A DNA stretch of 51,855 bases. Source: Rhodocyclaceae bacterium (lineage in GTDB: Bacteria; Pseudomonadota; Gammaproteobacteria; Burkholderiales; Rhodocyclaceae). The stretch covers positions 1 through 51,855 of the forward strand of contig JACDZI010000014.1 of assembly GCA_013426785.1 (NCBI GenBank), in the 5' to 3' direction. The notes below the pieces were generated by a model. That model was not told where the DNA came from and searched no databases. It saw only the letters and a program-made list of their open reading frames with translations. Below are positions 42,499 to 51,855 of the stretch, piece by piece; the first letter of the stretch is position 1, and every line of letters begins with the position of its first letter. The translations under genes were made by a program, and so were the position numbers.

Positions 42499-44208
42499 AT
42501 GCAACTGACGGGCGCAGAAATTGTAATCAGGTGCCTCCAGGAAGAAAAGGTCGACCATGTGTTCGGCTATCCTGGAGGTTCGGTGTTGTTCATCTATGAC
42601 GAACTGTTCAAGCAGGACCAGATCAAGCACATCCTGGTCCGCCACGAACAGGCAGCGGTGCATGCGGCCGACGCCTATTCGCGTTCTTCGGACAAGATCG
42701 GCGTCTGCCTGGTCACTTCGGGACCGGGGGTGACGAACGCCGTGACCGGCATCGCCACGGCCTACATGGACTCCATCCCGCTGGTCGTGCTGTCGGGCCA
42801 GGTGCCGACCCACTACATCGGCCAGGATGCATTCCAGGAAGCGGACACGGTGGGCATCACGCGCCCCTGCGTCAAGCACAACTTCCTCGTCAAGGACGTC
42901 AAGGATCTCGCCGTCACCATCAAGAAGGCCTTCTACCTGGCGAAAACGGGTCGCCCCGGCCCGGTGCTGGTGGATATCCCCAAGGACATCACGGCGCAGA
43001 AGTGCGAATTCCACTATCCCAAGTCGATCGCGATGCGCTCCTACAACCCGGTGGTGAAGGGGCACACCGGCCAGATCAAGAAGGCGGTGCAACTGCTGCT
43101 GGAAGCCAAGCGGCCGATGATCTACACCGGCGGTGGCGTGATCCTGTCCGATGCCGCCGACAAGTTGATCAAGCTGACGCGCCTGCTCGGCTTCCCGATC
43201 ACCCAGACCCTGATGGGCCTGGGCGCCTACCCGGCCACCGATCGACAGTTTCTCGGCATGCTCGGCATGCACGGCACCTACGAAGCCAACATGGCCATGC
43301 AGGACTGCGACGTTTTGATCGCCATCGGCGCACGCTTCGACGACCGCGTGATCGGCAATCCCGACCATTTCGGCCGCAATCCGCGCAAGATCATCCACAT
43401 CGACATCGACCCGTCCTCGATCTCCAAGCGGGTGAAGGTGGATGTGCCGATCGTCGGCAATGTGCCGGACGTGCTGGACGAAATTCTCAAGCAGATCGAG
43501 GCGGCGAATGGCAAACCCGACGCCAAGGCGCTGGCGACCTGGTGGCAGCAGATCGAGGAATGGCGTGGCGTCCACTGCCTGAAGTACAAGATGGGCGAAG
43601 ATGTGATCATGCCGCAGTACGTCGTCGAGAAGCTTTACGAAGTCACCGGCGGCGATGCCTTCATCACGTCCGACGTCGGCCAGCACCAGATGTTCGCCGC
43701 GCAGTACTACAAGTTCGACAAGCCGCGGCGCTGGATCAACTCCGGCGGCCTGGGCACCATGGGCTTCGGCCTGCCGGCGGCGATGGGCGTGCGCTTCGCC
43801 AATCCCAAGGCACCGGTCGCCTGCATCACCGGCGAAGCGTCGATCCAGATGTGCATCCAGGAACTATCGACCTGCAAGCAATTCCGCCTGCCGGTGAAGA
43901 TCATCAACCTCAACAACGGCTATCTGGGCATGGTGCGCCAGTGGCAGCAGATGTTCCACGGCAACCGCTATGCCGAGTCCTACGTCGATGCCCTGCCCGA
44001 TTTCGTCAAGCTGGCCGAGGCCTACGGGCACGTCGGCATCAAGGTCGAGAAGCCGGCCGATGTCGAACCCGCCCTCAAGGAAGCATTCGTCAAACACAAA
44101 AACGAACTGGTTTTCCTTGATTTCATCATCAACCCCGAAGCCAACGTTTTCCCGATGGTCGCGGCCGGCAAAGGCCTGTCCGAAATGATCCTGGCGGAGG
44201 AACTCTGA
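42499..44208 (+). CDS. ilvB: Acetolactate synthase large subunit
   Basis: The 569-residue TPP enzyme makes acetolactate or acetohydroxybutyrate for branched-chain amino acid synthesis. It has HVFGYPGGSVLFIYDEL near residue 20 with the catalytic-type Glu further on (VRHEQAAVHAADAY), FAD-binding region and a C-terminal TPP motif ending GDGWLGM-type (NLNNGYLGMVRQWQ). I chose the ATG at 42499 (MQLTGAEIVIR), the family start. First gene of ilvB-ilvH-ilvC-pssA-leuA. Confidence 0.95.
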   Translation: MQLTGAEIVIRCLQEEKVDHVFGYPGGSVLFIYDELFKQDQIKHILVRHEQAAVHAADAYSRSSDKIGVCLVTSGPGVTNAVTGIATAYMDSIPLVVLSGQVPTHYIGQDAFQEADTVGITRPCVKHNFLVKDVKDLAVTIKKAFYLAKTGRPGPVLVDIPKDITAQKCEFHYPKSIAMRSYNPVVKGHTGQIKKAVQLLLEAKRPMIYTGGGVILSDAADKLIKLTRLLGFPITQTLMGLGAYPATDRQFLGMLGMHGTYEANMAMQDCDVLIAIGARFDDRVIGNPDHFGRNPRKIIHIDIDPSSISKRVKVDVPIVGNVPDVLDEILKQIEAANGKPDAKALATWWQQIEEWRGVHCLKYKMGEDVIMPQYVVEKLYEVTGGDAFITSDVGQHQMFAAQYYKFDKPRRWINSGGLGTMGFGLPAAMGVRFANPKAPVACITGEASIQMCIQELSTCKQFRLPVKIINLNNGYLGMVRQWQQMFHGNRYAESYVDALPDFVKLAEAYGHVGIKVEKPADVEPALKEAFVKHKNELVFLDFIINPEANVFPMVAAGKGLSEMILAEEL

Positions 44209-44210
44209 TC

Positions 44211-45739
<1,529 letters not shown>

Positions 45740-45768
45740 GGGTGTCTCCGGCGGCCTGAAGCGACTCC

Positions 45769-46536
45769 ATGCCTGACTATCGTCCACGCAAGTCCCTGTT
45801 CAACCCGGAACTGCGCCGCCGCGGCATCTACGTCTTGCCGAACCTGCTGACGACGGCGGCGCTGTTTTCGGGCTTCTTTGCCATCGTCCAGGCGATGAAC
45901 GGCCGCTTCGAAATCGCCGCGGTCGCCATCTTCATCGCCATGGTGCTGGATGGCCTGGACGGCCGCGTTGCCCGATTGACGCGTACGCAGAGCGCCTTCG
46001 GTGCCGAGTACGATTCGCTGTCGGACATGGTGTCCTTCGGCGCGGCGCCGGCGCTGGTGGTTTATGCCTGGGCGCTGAAGGGGCTTGGCAAGTTCGGCTG
46101 GATCGCCGCCTTCATCTACTGTGCCGGTGCCGCCCTGCGCCTGGCGCGTTTCAACACCAACATCGAGGTCATCGACAAGCGTTATTTTCAGGGCTTGCCC
46201 AGCCCGGCCGCTGCTGCGCTGGTGGCCGGACTGGTGTGGGTGCTGCTCGACAACGACTGGACCGGACAGGAAGCGGCCTGGTACGCCTTCGTCCTGACCA
46301 TCTTCGCCGGCGTGACCATGGTCAGCAACATCCGCTACTACTCCGGCAAGGACATCAACCTGCGCAAGAGCGTGCCGTTCATGATGATCGCCGCCATCGC
46401 CCTCGGCTTTGCGCTGGTCTCCAGCTACCCGCCCGGTGTGTTGTTCACGCTGTTCCTGACCTATGCGTTGTCCGGTTACGTCATTGCCTTTTTCAATTGG
46501 CTCGATAGGCGCAAAAAACTTGCACGCAAGGCATAG
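45769..46536 (+). CDS. pssA: CDP-diacylglycerol-serine O-phosphatidyltransferase
   Basis: The 255-residue membrane protein has the CDP-alcohol transferase motif DGLDGRVARLTRTQSAFGAEYDSLSD (DG-x2-AR-x8-G-x3-D-x3-D) near residue 61 and about eight membrane spans. It makes phosphatidylserine. The placement between ilvC and leuA is known from other betaproteobacteria. Confidence 0.93.
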   Translation: MPDYRPRKSLFNPELRRRGIYVLPNLLTTAALFSGFFAIVQAMNGRFEIAAVAIFIAMVLDGLDGRVARLTRTQSAFGAEYDSLSDMVSFGAAPALVVYAWALKGLGKFGWIAAFIYCAGAALRLARFNTNIEVIDKRYFQGLPSPAAAALVAGLVWVLLDNDWTGQEAAWYAFVLTIFAGVTMVSNIRYYSGKDINLRKSVPFMMIAAIALGFALVSSYPPGVLFTLFLTYALSGYVIAFFNWLDRRKKLARKA

Positions 46537-46547
46537 TTTGTTATAGT
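46520..46547 (+). promoter_or_regulatory. Putative leuA promoter
   Basis: TTGCAC (46520-46525) and TATAGT (46542-46547) with a 16-bp spacer lie in the pssA 3' end. Transcription would begin at about 46553-46555, right at the ATG of a small Leu-rich ORF. Confidence 0.55.
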
Positions 46548-46553
46548 CGGGCC

Positions 46554-46664
46554 ATGACTTCAATGACGCTATTCGCCGCCCTCTTCCTGACCCTCACCGG
46601 CATTCCGCTGGCGCGCACGCTGTTGCGCTCCAAACTGCGTCCTCTGCTGCGCCGCGCGCGCTGA
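46554..46664 (+). CDS. Leucine-rich 36-residue ORF, possible leuA leader peptide
   Basis: The ATG at 46554 opens a 36-codon frame with 10 Leu codons ([18 protein letters not shown], then LARTLL and [12 protein letters not shown]), ending TGA at 46662-46664. It has a hydrophobic front and a basic end. No SD precedes it, and the predicted transcription start coincides with its ATG, so it could be translated leaderless. A weak hairpin (46695-46714, CCGCG/CGCGG) lies between it and leuA. The ORF could instead be chance. Confidence 0.45.
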   Translation: MTSMTLFAALFLTLTGIPLARTLLRSKLRPLLRRAR

Positions 46665-46749
46665 CAGACCCCCACCCCACACTGAACGACCCGTCCGCGA
46701 CCTGCGTGCCGCGGCCTCTGAATTATTAGCCTCCCGACTGGAGACGATC

Positions 46750-48288
46750 ATGAGCAAAAACCAATTGTTGATTTTCGATACCACCTTGCGTGACGGCGAG
46801 CAAAGCCCCGGCGCGGCCATGACGCGCGAAGAGAAGCTGCGTATTGCCCGCCAGCTCGAAAAGATGCGCGTCGACATCATCGAAGCCGGCTTCGCCGCAG
46901 CCAGCCCCGGCGATTTCGCGGCGATCCATTCGATCGCCGAGGCGATCAAGGATTCCGCCGTCTGCTCGCTGGCCCGCGCCAATGAAAATGACGTGCGCCG
47001 CGCCGGCGAAGCCATCAAGCCAGCAGCGCGTGGCCGGATTCATACGTTTATCGCCACCTCGCCCATCCACATGGAGAAGAAGCTGCGCATGCACCCGGAC
47101 GATGTGGTCGCTGCAGCCGTCAAGGCCGTCAAACTGGCCCGCGAATACACCGACGATGTCGAGTTCTCGGCCGAGGACGCGGTGCGTTCGAATTTCGACT
47201 TCCTCTGCCGCATCTTCGATGCCGTGATCCAGGCCGGCGCCACTACCATCAACGTGCCGGACACCGTCGGTTACAGCATTCCGGTGCAGTGGGGCGAGCG
47301 TATGCGGGCGCTGATCGAACACGTACCGAATTCGGACCGGGTGATCTGGTCCACCCACTGCCACAACGACCTCGGCCTCGCGGTGGCCAACTCGCTGGCC
47401 GCAGTATTGAATGGCGCACGGCAGGTGGAGTGCACCATCAACGGCCTCGGCGAGCGGGCCGGCAATGCCGCAGTCGAGGAAATCGTCATGGCGGTGCGTA
47501 CCCGCAAGGATCTCTTTCCCGTCGAGACACGCATCGACGCGACGCAGATCGTGCCGGCTTCCCGCCTCGTTTCGCAGATCACCGGCTATGTCGTGCAGCC
47601 GAACAAGGCCATTGTCGGCGCCAACGCCTTCGCCCACGAATCCGGCATCCATCAGGACGGCGTGCTCAAGCACCGCGAAACCTACGAGATCATGCGTGCC
47701 GAAGATGTGGGCTGGCACGCCAACAAGCTCTCGCTCGGCAAGCTTTCCGGCCGCAACGCCTTTCGGACCAAACTGGCCGAACTCGGCATCGAGCTGGCCA
47801 GCGAAGAGATCCTCAACACCGCCTTCGCCCGTTTCAAGGAACTGGCCGACAAGAAGCGCGAGATCTTCGACGAGGACCTCCAGGCGCTGGTGTCCGAGGA
47901 AATGGTCACGCCCGAAGTCGAGCACTACAAGCTGGTCGCGTCGAAATTCCACTCGGAAACCGGCGAATTGCCCCGCGCCGAATTGACCCTGTCACTCGGT
48001 GGTGCCGAACAACGGGCCGAATCCACCGGCAGCGGTCCGGTCGATGCCACCTTCAAGGCCATCGAAAGTGTCGCCGGCAGCGGTTCCGACCTGCTGCTCT
48101 TCTCCGTCAATGCCATCACCACCGGCACCGATGCGCAGGGCGAAGTGACCGTGCGCCTGGCGAAGGCAGGGCGCATCGTCAACGGCCAGGGCGCCGACAC
48201 CGACATCATCGTGGCGTCGGCCAAAGCCTACCTGAACGCATTGAACAAGCTGCACGCCGGTCCCGAGCGGGTCAATCCCCAGCTTTGA
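46750..48288 (+). CDS. leuA: 2-isopropylmalate synthase
   Basis: The 512-residue enzyme joins acetyl-CoA to 2-ketoisovalerate, the first leucine-specific step. It has the N-terminal [19 protein letters not shown] metal/substrate motif, the HxH motif in [18 protein letters not shown], and the C-terminal LeuA regulatory dimer domain (about 390-512) that binds leucine. GGAGACG precedes the ATG. Confidence 0.96.
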   Translation: MSKNQLLIFDTTLRDGEQSPGAAMTREEKLRIARQLEKMRVDIIEAGFAAASPGDFAAIHSIAEAIKDSAVCSLARANENDVRRAGEAIKPAARGRIHTFIATSPIHMEKKLRMHPDDVVAAAVKAVKLAREYTDDVEFSAEDAVRSNFDFLCRIFDAVIQAGATTINVPDTVGYSIPVQWGERMRALIEHVPNSDRVIWSTHCHNDLGLAVANSLAAVLNGARQVECTINGLGERAGNAAVEEIVMAVRTRKDLFPVETRIDATQIVPASRLVSQITGYVVQPNKAIVGANAFAHESGIHQDGVLKHRETYEIMRAEDVGWHANKLSLGKLSGRNAFRTKLAELGIELASEEILNTAFARFKELADKKREIFDEDLQALVSEEMVTPEVEHYKLVASKFHSETGELPRAELTLSLGGAEQRAESTGSGPVDATFKAIESVAGSGSDLLLFSVNAITTGTDAQGEVTVRLAKAGRIVNGQGADTDIIVASAKAYLNALNKLHAGPERVNPQL

Positions 48289-48303
48289 ACGGGGCGCCGT
48301 CCG

Positions 48304-48327
48304 AAAAGTCGGCTCCGGCAGCACGGC
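48304..48327 (+). repeat. 24-bp dispersed element, copy 12 (between leuA and yihY)
   Basis: AAAAGTCGGCTCCGGC, then AGCACGGC, 15 nt after the leuA stop and ending 1 nt before the YihY-type start codon. It is more diverged than the others. It occupies the region where a ribosome site would be. Confidence 0.8.
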
Positions 48328-48328
48328 G

Positions 48329-49150
48329 ATGATGGGCATGATCCTCGCGCCCGTCCGCCTCGTCGGACGGGTGGCGCAGCGCTTCGGCACGGAGCGCTGC
48401 GCCCAGACGGCTGCGGCGCTCTCCTTCGCCACCCTGCTGGGGCTGGTGCCGATGCTGGCGCTCGCCGCAGTGCTGATCGAACACCTGCCCTTCGGGGTCA
48501 AGCTAACCCTCGCCCTTGAAAAATTCGTCCTGTCCACCCTGTTGCCGGAAAAATCCGGCGCGGTGATCGCCCAGTATCTCGGCCAGTTCGCCCACCGCGC
48601 CGAGCGCATCACCCTGATCGGCTTCGCCATCCTGGCCGTCACGGCGCTGGCCCAGATGCTGACCATCGAACATGCCTTCAATGCCATCTGGAAGGTGCGC
48701 CAACATCGTCCCTGGCTGCGCCGGCTGGCACTGCATCTGCTGGCGTTGCTGGTCGGGCCGCTGGTGTTCGGCGGTGCCATCGCCACCCTTACCGCTCTGG
48801 CCGGCGCCTCCTTCGGCCTGCTGGAAGAACCCCGCTGGGTACGGTTGGCGTTTTCCCAGTTCATGCCCTTCCTGTTCCTCGCCGGGCTGTTCGGCCTGCT
48901 CTACTGGGCCCTGCCCAACCGGCCGGTCACCCGCTGGCATGCCGGCCTCTCCGGGGTGCTGGCCGCGCTGGCCTTTGTCGGCATGCAGCAACTATTCGCG
49001 CTCTATGTGGTCAAGCTGCCCACCTACACCCTGATCTATGGAGCCTTCGCGGCAATACCGATTTTCCTCGCCTGGCTCTACCTGTCGTGGACGGTGATCC
49101 TGCTGGGTGCCCTGCTCACCGCCGAACTACCCGCCGCACACCGTTCCTGA
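48329..49150 (+). CDS. YihY/BrkB family membrane protein
   Basis: The 273-residue protein has six membrane spans and family features ([27 protein letters not shown] near residue 30; [20 protein letters not shown] near the end). It was once called RNase BN, an incorrect name. It starts at ATG ATG GGC ATG with no SD, because a 24-bp element sits immediately upstream; the third ATG is also possible. The function is unknown. Confidence 0.85.
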   Translation: MMGMILAPVRLVGRVAQRFGTERCAQTAAALSFATLLGLVPMLALAAVLIEHLPFGVKLTLALEKFVLSTLLPEKSGAVIAQYLGQFAHRAERITLIGFAILAVTALAQMLTIEHAFNAIWKVRQHRPWLRRLALHLLALLVGPLVFGGAIATLTALAGASFGLLEEPRWVRLAFSQFMPFLFLAGLFGLLYWALPNRPVTRWHAGLSGVLAALAFVGMQQLFALYVVKLPTYTLIYGAFAAIPIFLAWLYLSWTVILLGALLTAELPAAHRS

Positions 49151-49155
49151 CTGTA

Positions 49156-49180
49156 AAACTGCTTGTCTTTCAGGCAGTTT
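49156..49180. promoter_or_regulatory. Inverted repeat overlapping the rpsP promoter
   Basis: AAACTGC (49156-49162) and GCAGTTT (49174-49180) form a 7-bp stem with an 11-nt loop. A promoter with TTGTCT (49163-49168), 17 bp and TAGAAT (49186-49191) overlaps it. The hairpin may end yihY transcripts while the promoter drives the rpsP operon. Confidence 0.5.
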
Positions 49181-49223
49181 GTCAATAGAATCCGACCCCT
49201 TTTGTGATTTTCAAGGAACCAGC

Positions 49224-49478
49224 ATGGTCGTCATCCGTCTTGCCCGCAGCGGCGCCAAGAAGCGCCCCTTTTTCAACATGGTAGTCACCGATTCGCGCAA
49301 CCGTCGCGACGGGCGCTTCGTCGAACGCGTCGGTTTCTACAACCCCAAGGCCGCTGCCAACGAAAAGGGTCTGTCCATCGATACCGAGCGCGTCGCCTAC
49401 TGGCAAAGCCAGGGCGCCCAGATGTCGCCGACGGCCGCACGTCTGGTCAAGCAGCAGGCCACCAAGGCAGCAGCCTGA
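49224..49478 (+). CDS. rpsP: Ribosomal protein bS16
   Basis: The 84-residue protein has the S16 start [47 protein letters not shown] lies before the ATG. First gene of the conserved rpsP-rimM-trmD-rplS operon. Confidence 0.97.
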   Translation: MVVIRLARSGAKKRPFFNMVVTDSRNRRDGRFVERVGFYNPKAAANEKGLSIDTERVAYWQSQGAQMSPTAARLVKQQATKAAA

Positions 49479-49484
49479 CGCCCG

Positions 49485-50000
49485 ATGATCGTCCTGGGGC
49501 GGATCACTGCCCCATATGGAGTGCGCGGCTGGGTTCGGCTGCATACCTTCGGCGACGATCCGGCACGCTGGCAGGAAATCCCGCGCTGGTGGCTGGGGGC
49601 GAACCCGGAAGAATTCGACGCATGGCGGGCATGCGCTCCGCAAACCCTGCGACCGCAAGGCAAGGACTGGCTGGTCAAGCTGACCGGCGTCGATGACCGC
49701 AGTGGTGCGGAAACGCTGGTCGGGCAGTATGTCGGCGTACCGCGCGCCAGCCTGCCGCCGACGGAAGAGAACGAGTATTACTGGGCCGACCTGGTTGGTC
49801 TGCAGGTCGTGAATGAACAGCAGGAAGCGCTGGGGCAAGTGACCGAATTGATCGAAGCGGGTGCCCATGCGGTGTTGGTCGTGACAGAAGGGGCAGGAGA
49901 CGAGGCAGTGCAGAGGCTGCTCCCCTTCGTCAGCGCAGTGGTTAAGGATGTGGATGTGCCGGCCGGCCGGATCACGGTCGACTGGGGTAGCGACTGGTAG
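49485..50000 (+). CDS. rimM: 16S rRNA processing protein RimM
   Basis: The 171-residue protein has [24 protein letters not shown] and the PRC-barrel segment [22 protein letters not shown] near residue 88. RimM helps the 30S head to mature. It begins 6 bp after rpsP. Confidence 0.95.
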   Translation: MIVLGRITAPYGVRGWVRLHTFGDDPARWQEIPRWWLGANPEEFDAWRACAPQTLRPQGKDWLVKLTGVDDRSGAETLVGQYVGVPRASLPPTEENEYYWADLVGLQVVNEQQEALGQVTELIEAGAHAVLVVTEGAGDEAVQRLLPFVSAVVKDVDVPAGRITVDWGSDW

Positions 50001-50004
50001 GGCG

Positions 50005-50808
50005 ATGGTGTTGCGCTTCGATGTCGTGACGCTGTTTCCGGAAATGTTCGCGGCGATCCGCGACTTCGGCATCAGTCGGCGCGCGCTGGAGCGTGGCCTG
50101 TGGCAGATGGAATGCTGGAACCCGCGTGACTGGGCGGACAATGCCTACGGGTCGGTGGATGACCGGCCCTTCGGCGGCGGCCCCGGCATGGTGATGCAGG
50201 CCCGGCCGCTAGAACAAGCCATTGCAGCGGCGAAGGCAACCCGGGCCGCCCGCGATGATGCAGTGAAGGTGATTTACCTGTCGCCGCAAGGCCGGCCGCT
50301 CAACCACCGGCGCATCGCGGAACTGGCGGCAGGGCGGGGAGCGGTGTTGCTGTGCGGCCGCTATGAAGGCATCGACGAGCGCGTCATCGCGCGCTGCGTG
50401 GATGAGGAAGTGTCGCTCGGGGACTTCGTGCTCTCGGGCGGGGAAATTGCAGCGCTGGCGGTCATCGACGCCTGCGTGCGGCAGTTGCCCGGTGCGCTGA
50501 ACGACGGCGCATCGGCAGTGGAGGATTCTTTTGCCGAGGGGATGGGCGGGCTGCTGGATTGTCCGCACTACACGCGGCCCGAGCTGTATGAAGGATTAGC
50601 CGTACCGGACGTATTGTTGTCCGGGCACCATGAGAACATCCGGCGCTGGCGATTGAAGCAATCGCTGGCACGGACCCGGGAGCGCCGCCCGGAGCTGTTG
50701 GCCAAATGGCTGGCGCAACGAACTGCTCGAGGCCTGAGCAAGGAAGAAGCGCAACTCCTTCGCGAGATCGATGCGGAGGAGCTCTGCGGTCGTGAGAGTG
50801 CACCATAA
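50005..50808 (+). CDS. trmD: tRNA (guanine-N1-)-methyltransferase
   Basis: The 267-residue protein methylates G37 of tRNAs. It has [13 protein letters not shown] at the start, [12 protein letters not shown] near residue 51, the SPOUT knot with [13 protein letters not shown] near 115 and [14 protein letters not shown] at 50005 is 4 bp after rimM. Confidence 0.96.
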   Translation: MVLRFDVVTLFPEMFAAIRDFGISRRALERGLWQMECWNPRDWADNAYGSVDDRPFGGGPGMVMQARPLEQAIAAAKATRAARDDAVKVIYLSPQGRPLNHRRIAELAAGRGAVLLCGRYEGIDERVIARCVDEEVSLGDFVLSGGEIAALAVIDACVRQLPGALNDGASAVEDSFAEGMGGLLDCPHYTRPELYEGLAVPDVLLSGHHENIRRWRLKQSLARTRERRPELLAKWLAQRTARGLSKEEAQLLREIDAEELCGRESAP

Positions 50809-50823
50809 AAAGGAAGAAACGAC

Positions 50824-51201
50824 ATGAACCTGATTGAACAGTTGGAAAAAGAAGAAATCGAACGTCTGGGCAAAACCATTCCCGACTTTGCCCCCGGCGA
50901 TACCGTCATCGTCAGCGTGAAGGTGAAAGAAGGCAACCGCGAGCGCGTCCAGGCCTATGAAGGCGTGGTCATCGCCAAGCGCAACCGCGGCCTCAACTCC
51001 AATTTCATCGTGCGCAAGATCTCCTCGGGCGAAGGCGTCGAGCGGACCTTCCAGACCTACTCGCCGCTGCTGACCAGCATCGAAGTCAAGCGACGCGGCG
51101 ATGTGCGTCGCGCCAAGCTTTACTACCTGCGCCAGCGTTCCGGCAAGTCGGCGCGCATCAAGGAAAAGCTCACCCGGCGTGCGGCCCCCCCCAAGGCCTG
51201 A
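50824..51201 (+). CDS. rplS: Ribosomal protein bL19
   Basis: The 125-residue protein fits L19: [35 protein letters not shown] and a C-terminal [23 protein letters not shown] site precedes the ATG. It ends the operon; a terminator follows. Confidence 0.97.
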   Translation: MNLIEQLEKEEIERLGKTIPDFAPGDTVIVSVKVKEGNRERVQAYEGVVIAKRNRGLNSNFIVRKISSGEGVERTFQTYSPLLTSIEVKRRGDVRRAKLYYLRQRSGKSARIKEKLTRRAAPPKA

Positions 51202-51216
51202 GTTTCCCCCGTCGTC

Positions 51217-51249
51217 AAAAATAAGCCCCGGCACAATCCGGGGCTTATT
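51217..51249. terminator. Bidirectional terminator between rplS and DUF2442 gene
   Basis: AATAAGCCCCGG (51220-51231) pairs perfectly with CCGGGGCTTATT (51238-51249) across a 6-nt loop. On the minus strand it is followed by a T-run (plus-strand AAAA before the stem), and on the plus strand by TTATTC. It serves both rplS and the convergent DUF2442 gene. Confidence 0.85.
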
Positions 51250-51260
51250 CGTTGACGGAT

Positions 51261-51284
51261 GCCGTCCTGCCGGAGCCGACTTTT
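51261..51284 (-). repeat. 24-bp dispersed element, copy 13 (at DUF2442 stop)
   Basis: On the minus strand AAAAGTCGGCTCCGGC, then AGGACGGC. Its first two A are the last bases of the TAA stop of the DUF2442 gene. With copy 14 it forms a direct pair around the DUF4160-DUF2442 genes. Confidence 0.85.
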
Positions 51285-51552
51285 ACGCTGGAAGCTGGCT
51301 CATCAATGGAAAGTTCTCGGGATGGCGGATCGAATCGACGGCCAAATCGACATCGAGTTCGGGCCAGTAGAGATGATTGTCCGAAGGCAACTCCACGTGC
51401 AAAATCTTGCCAACAGCTACATCGCGAAACCACGGAAATTCGGCAAATGGCAGGAACAACTCCTCATCTCGCAAGAGAATCCAAAAGCCATGCTTCGAGA
51501 TATGCGTAACTTCAACCGCCGAAGTGTCTGTGCCAAGCGCTGCGGATGTCAT
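51283..51552 (-). CDS. DUF2442 protein, second gene of DUF4160-DUF2442 pair
   Basis: The 89-residue protein starts MTSAALGTDTSAVEVTHISKHGFWILLRDEELFLPFAEFPWFRDVAVGK-like, a DUF2442 pattern with the LYWPELDVDLAVDSIRHPENFPL end. AGGAG lies 7 nt before the ATG. It overlaps the upstream DUF4160 gene by 41 bp. Such pairs are thought to be toxin-antitoxin-like, with no confirmed activity here. Confidence 0.75.
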   Translation of the reverse strand: MTSAALGTDTSAVEVTHISKHGFWILLRDEELFLPFAEFPWFRDVAVGKILHVELPSDNHLYWPELDVDLAVDSIRHPENFPLMSQLPA

Positions 51553-51751
51553 TTTCGTGCTCCTGCACCAGTTGTTGAGCTTCGCTGATTTCTCGGCGCG
51601 ACAAGCCTGTTTGCTGTGCCAATGCAATCACGGGTTCGAGCCAGAATTTCGCTTCGCCATCGGGCGACTGCACATGGACGTGCATCCGCGGCTCTTCACG
51701 TGAGAAGAAATAGAACCTGAACTTTCCTGAACGAAAGAGGGTAGGACTCAT
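51512..51751 (-). CDS. DUF4160 protein
   Basis: The 79-residue protein has SPTLFRSGKFRFYFFSREEPRMHVHVQSPDGEAKFWLEPVIALAQQTGLS, the full DUF4160 pattern including the C-terminal helix missing from the fused copy at 22343. It overlaps the DUF2442 gene by 41 bp and is presumably translated with it. Confidence 0.78.
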   Translation of the reverse strand: MSPTLFRSGKFRFYFFSREEPRMHVHVQSPDGEAKFWLEPVIALAQQTGLSRREISEAQQLVQEHENDIRSAWHRHFGG

Positions 51752-51777
51752 AGCGAGTAATTGTAGCTTCGATTGCC

Positions 51778-51801
51778 GCCGTCCCGCCAGCGCCGACTTT
51801 T
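51778..51801 (-). repeat. 24-bp dispersed element, copy 14 (upstream of DUF4160)
   Basis: On the minus strand AAAAGTCGGCGCTGGC, then GGGACGGC. It lies 26 bp upstream of the DUF4160 start, and TAA overlaps its beginning, as at a stop codon; whether a gene ends there cannot be seen within the window. Confidence 0.88.
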
Positions 51802-51855
51802 ACGGTCATCTGCGGAACGTGATGCGCTATTGCAACTGCCGAAAATAGCACTTAG

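Noticed and set aside
49156-49180. Strong intrinsic terminator after yihY
   Set aside because: The stem is only 7 bp and AT-rich with no T-run, so it is reported as an inverted repeat overlapping the promoter rather than a terminator.

Overview
The window looks like chromosomal DNA of a betaproteobacterium, most likely a facultatively chemolithotrophic sulfur oxidiser near Rhodocyclales, Sterolibacteriaceae or Nitrosomonadales. This is inferred from family resemblance and gene order only: class I PHA synthase, a cbb3 oxidase cluster with a DUF3149 protein, sigma-DUF3619-DUF3106, ilvBHC-pssA-leuA, and a sulfur-oxidation gene set. Gene density is high and base composition is uniformly GC-rich apart from small accessory patches.

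Layout. 1-6.4 kb: oxygen and stress functions (two hemerythrin-like proteins, a diiron metallo-beta-lactamase-fold protein next to a soluble chemoreceptor-like protein, a nitronate-monooxygenase-family enzyme, PHA synthase, UspA), with FNR-type boxes. 6.4-15 kb: cbb3 cytochrome oxidase structural genes ccoNOQP and maturation genes ccoG, fixH, ccoS, ccoI, with a small DUF3149 gene. 15-21 kb: a short-chain dehydrogenase, tRNA-Ala(CGC), and qmoA-qmoB-hdrC-hdrB, a soluble form of the Qmo complex. 21-25 kb: an accessory patch with a wHTH/ATPase/STAS-like regulator, a broken DUF4160-DUF2442 gene, a MerR regulator with a divergent membrane protein, an IS256-type remnant fused to a decayed DUF433/DUF5615 toxin-antitoxin pair, and a phosphoesterase. 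25.3-33.5 kb: soeABC sulfite dehydrogenase, tusA, a DsrE-family gene, a FadL-type porin and a periplasmic protein. 33.5-42.4 kb: valS, holC, pepA, lptFG and an ECF-sigma operon. 42.5-48.3 kb: ilvB-ilvH-ilvC-pssA-leuA. 48.3-51.2 kb: yihY, rpsP-rimM-trmD-rplS. The right end holds an intact DUF4160-DUF2442 pair.

Functional picture. TusA and the DsrE-like protein would relay sulfane sulfur in the cytoplasm. SoeABC would oxidise sulfite to sulfate with electrons entering the quinone pool. QmoAB-HdrCB would couple the APS-reductase route to a quinone or soluble carrier, although aprBA is not in this window. The high-affinity cbb3 oxidase is the terminal oxidase, and FNR-type boxes next to hemerythrin, phaC/uspA and ccoN suggest a shared micro-oxic response.

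The most unusual signal is a 24-bp dispersed element present 13 times, plus one degenerate copy. It begins with AAAAGTCGGCGCTGGC and ends in GACGGC. It nearly always has the same orientation as the gene it follows or lies in. Some copies abut stop codons, and five lie inside unrelated conserved genes, always in the reading frame that gives the peptide K(V/I)GAG(E/G)TA. I do not recognise it as a named element.
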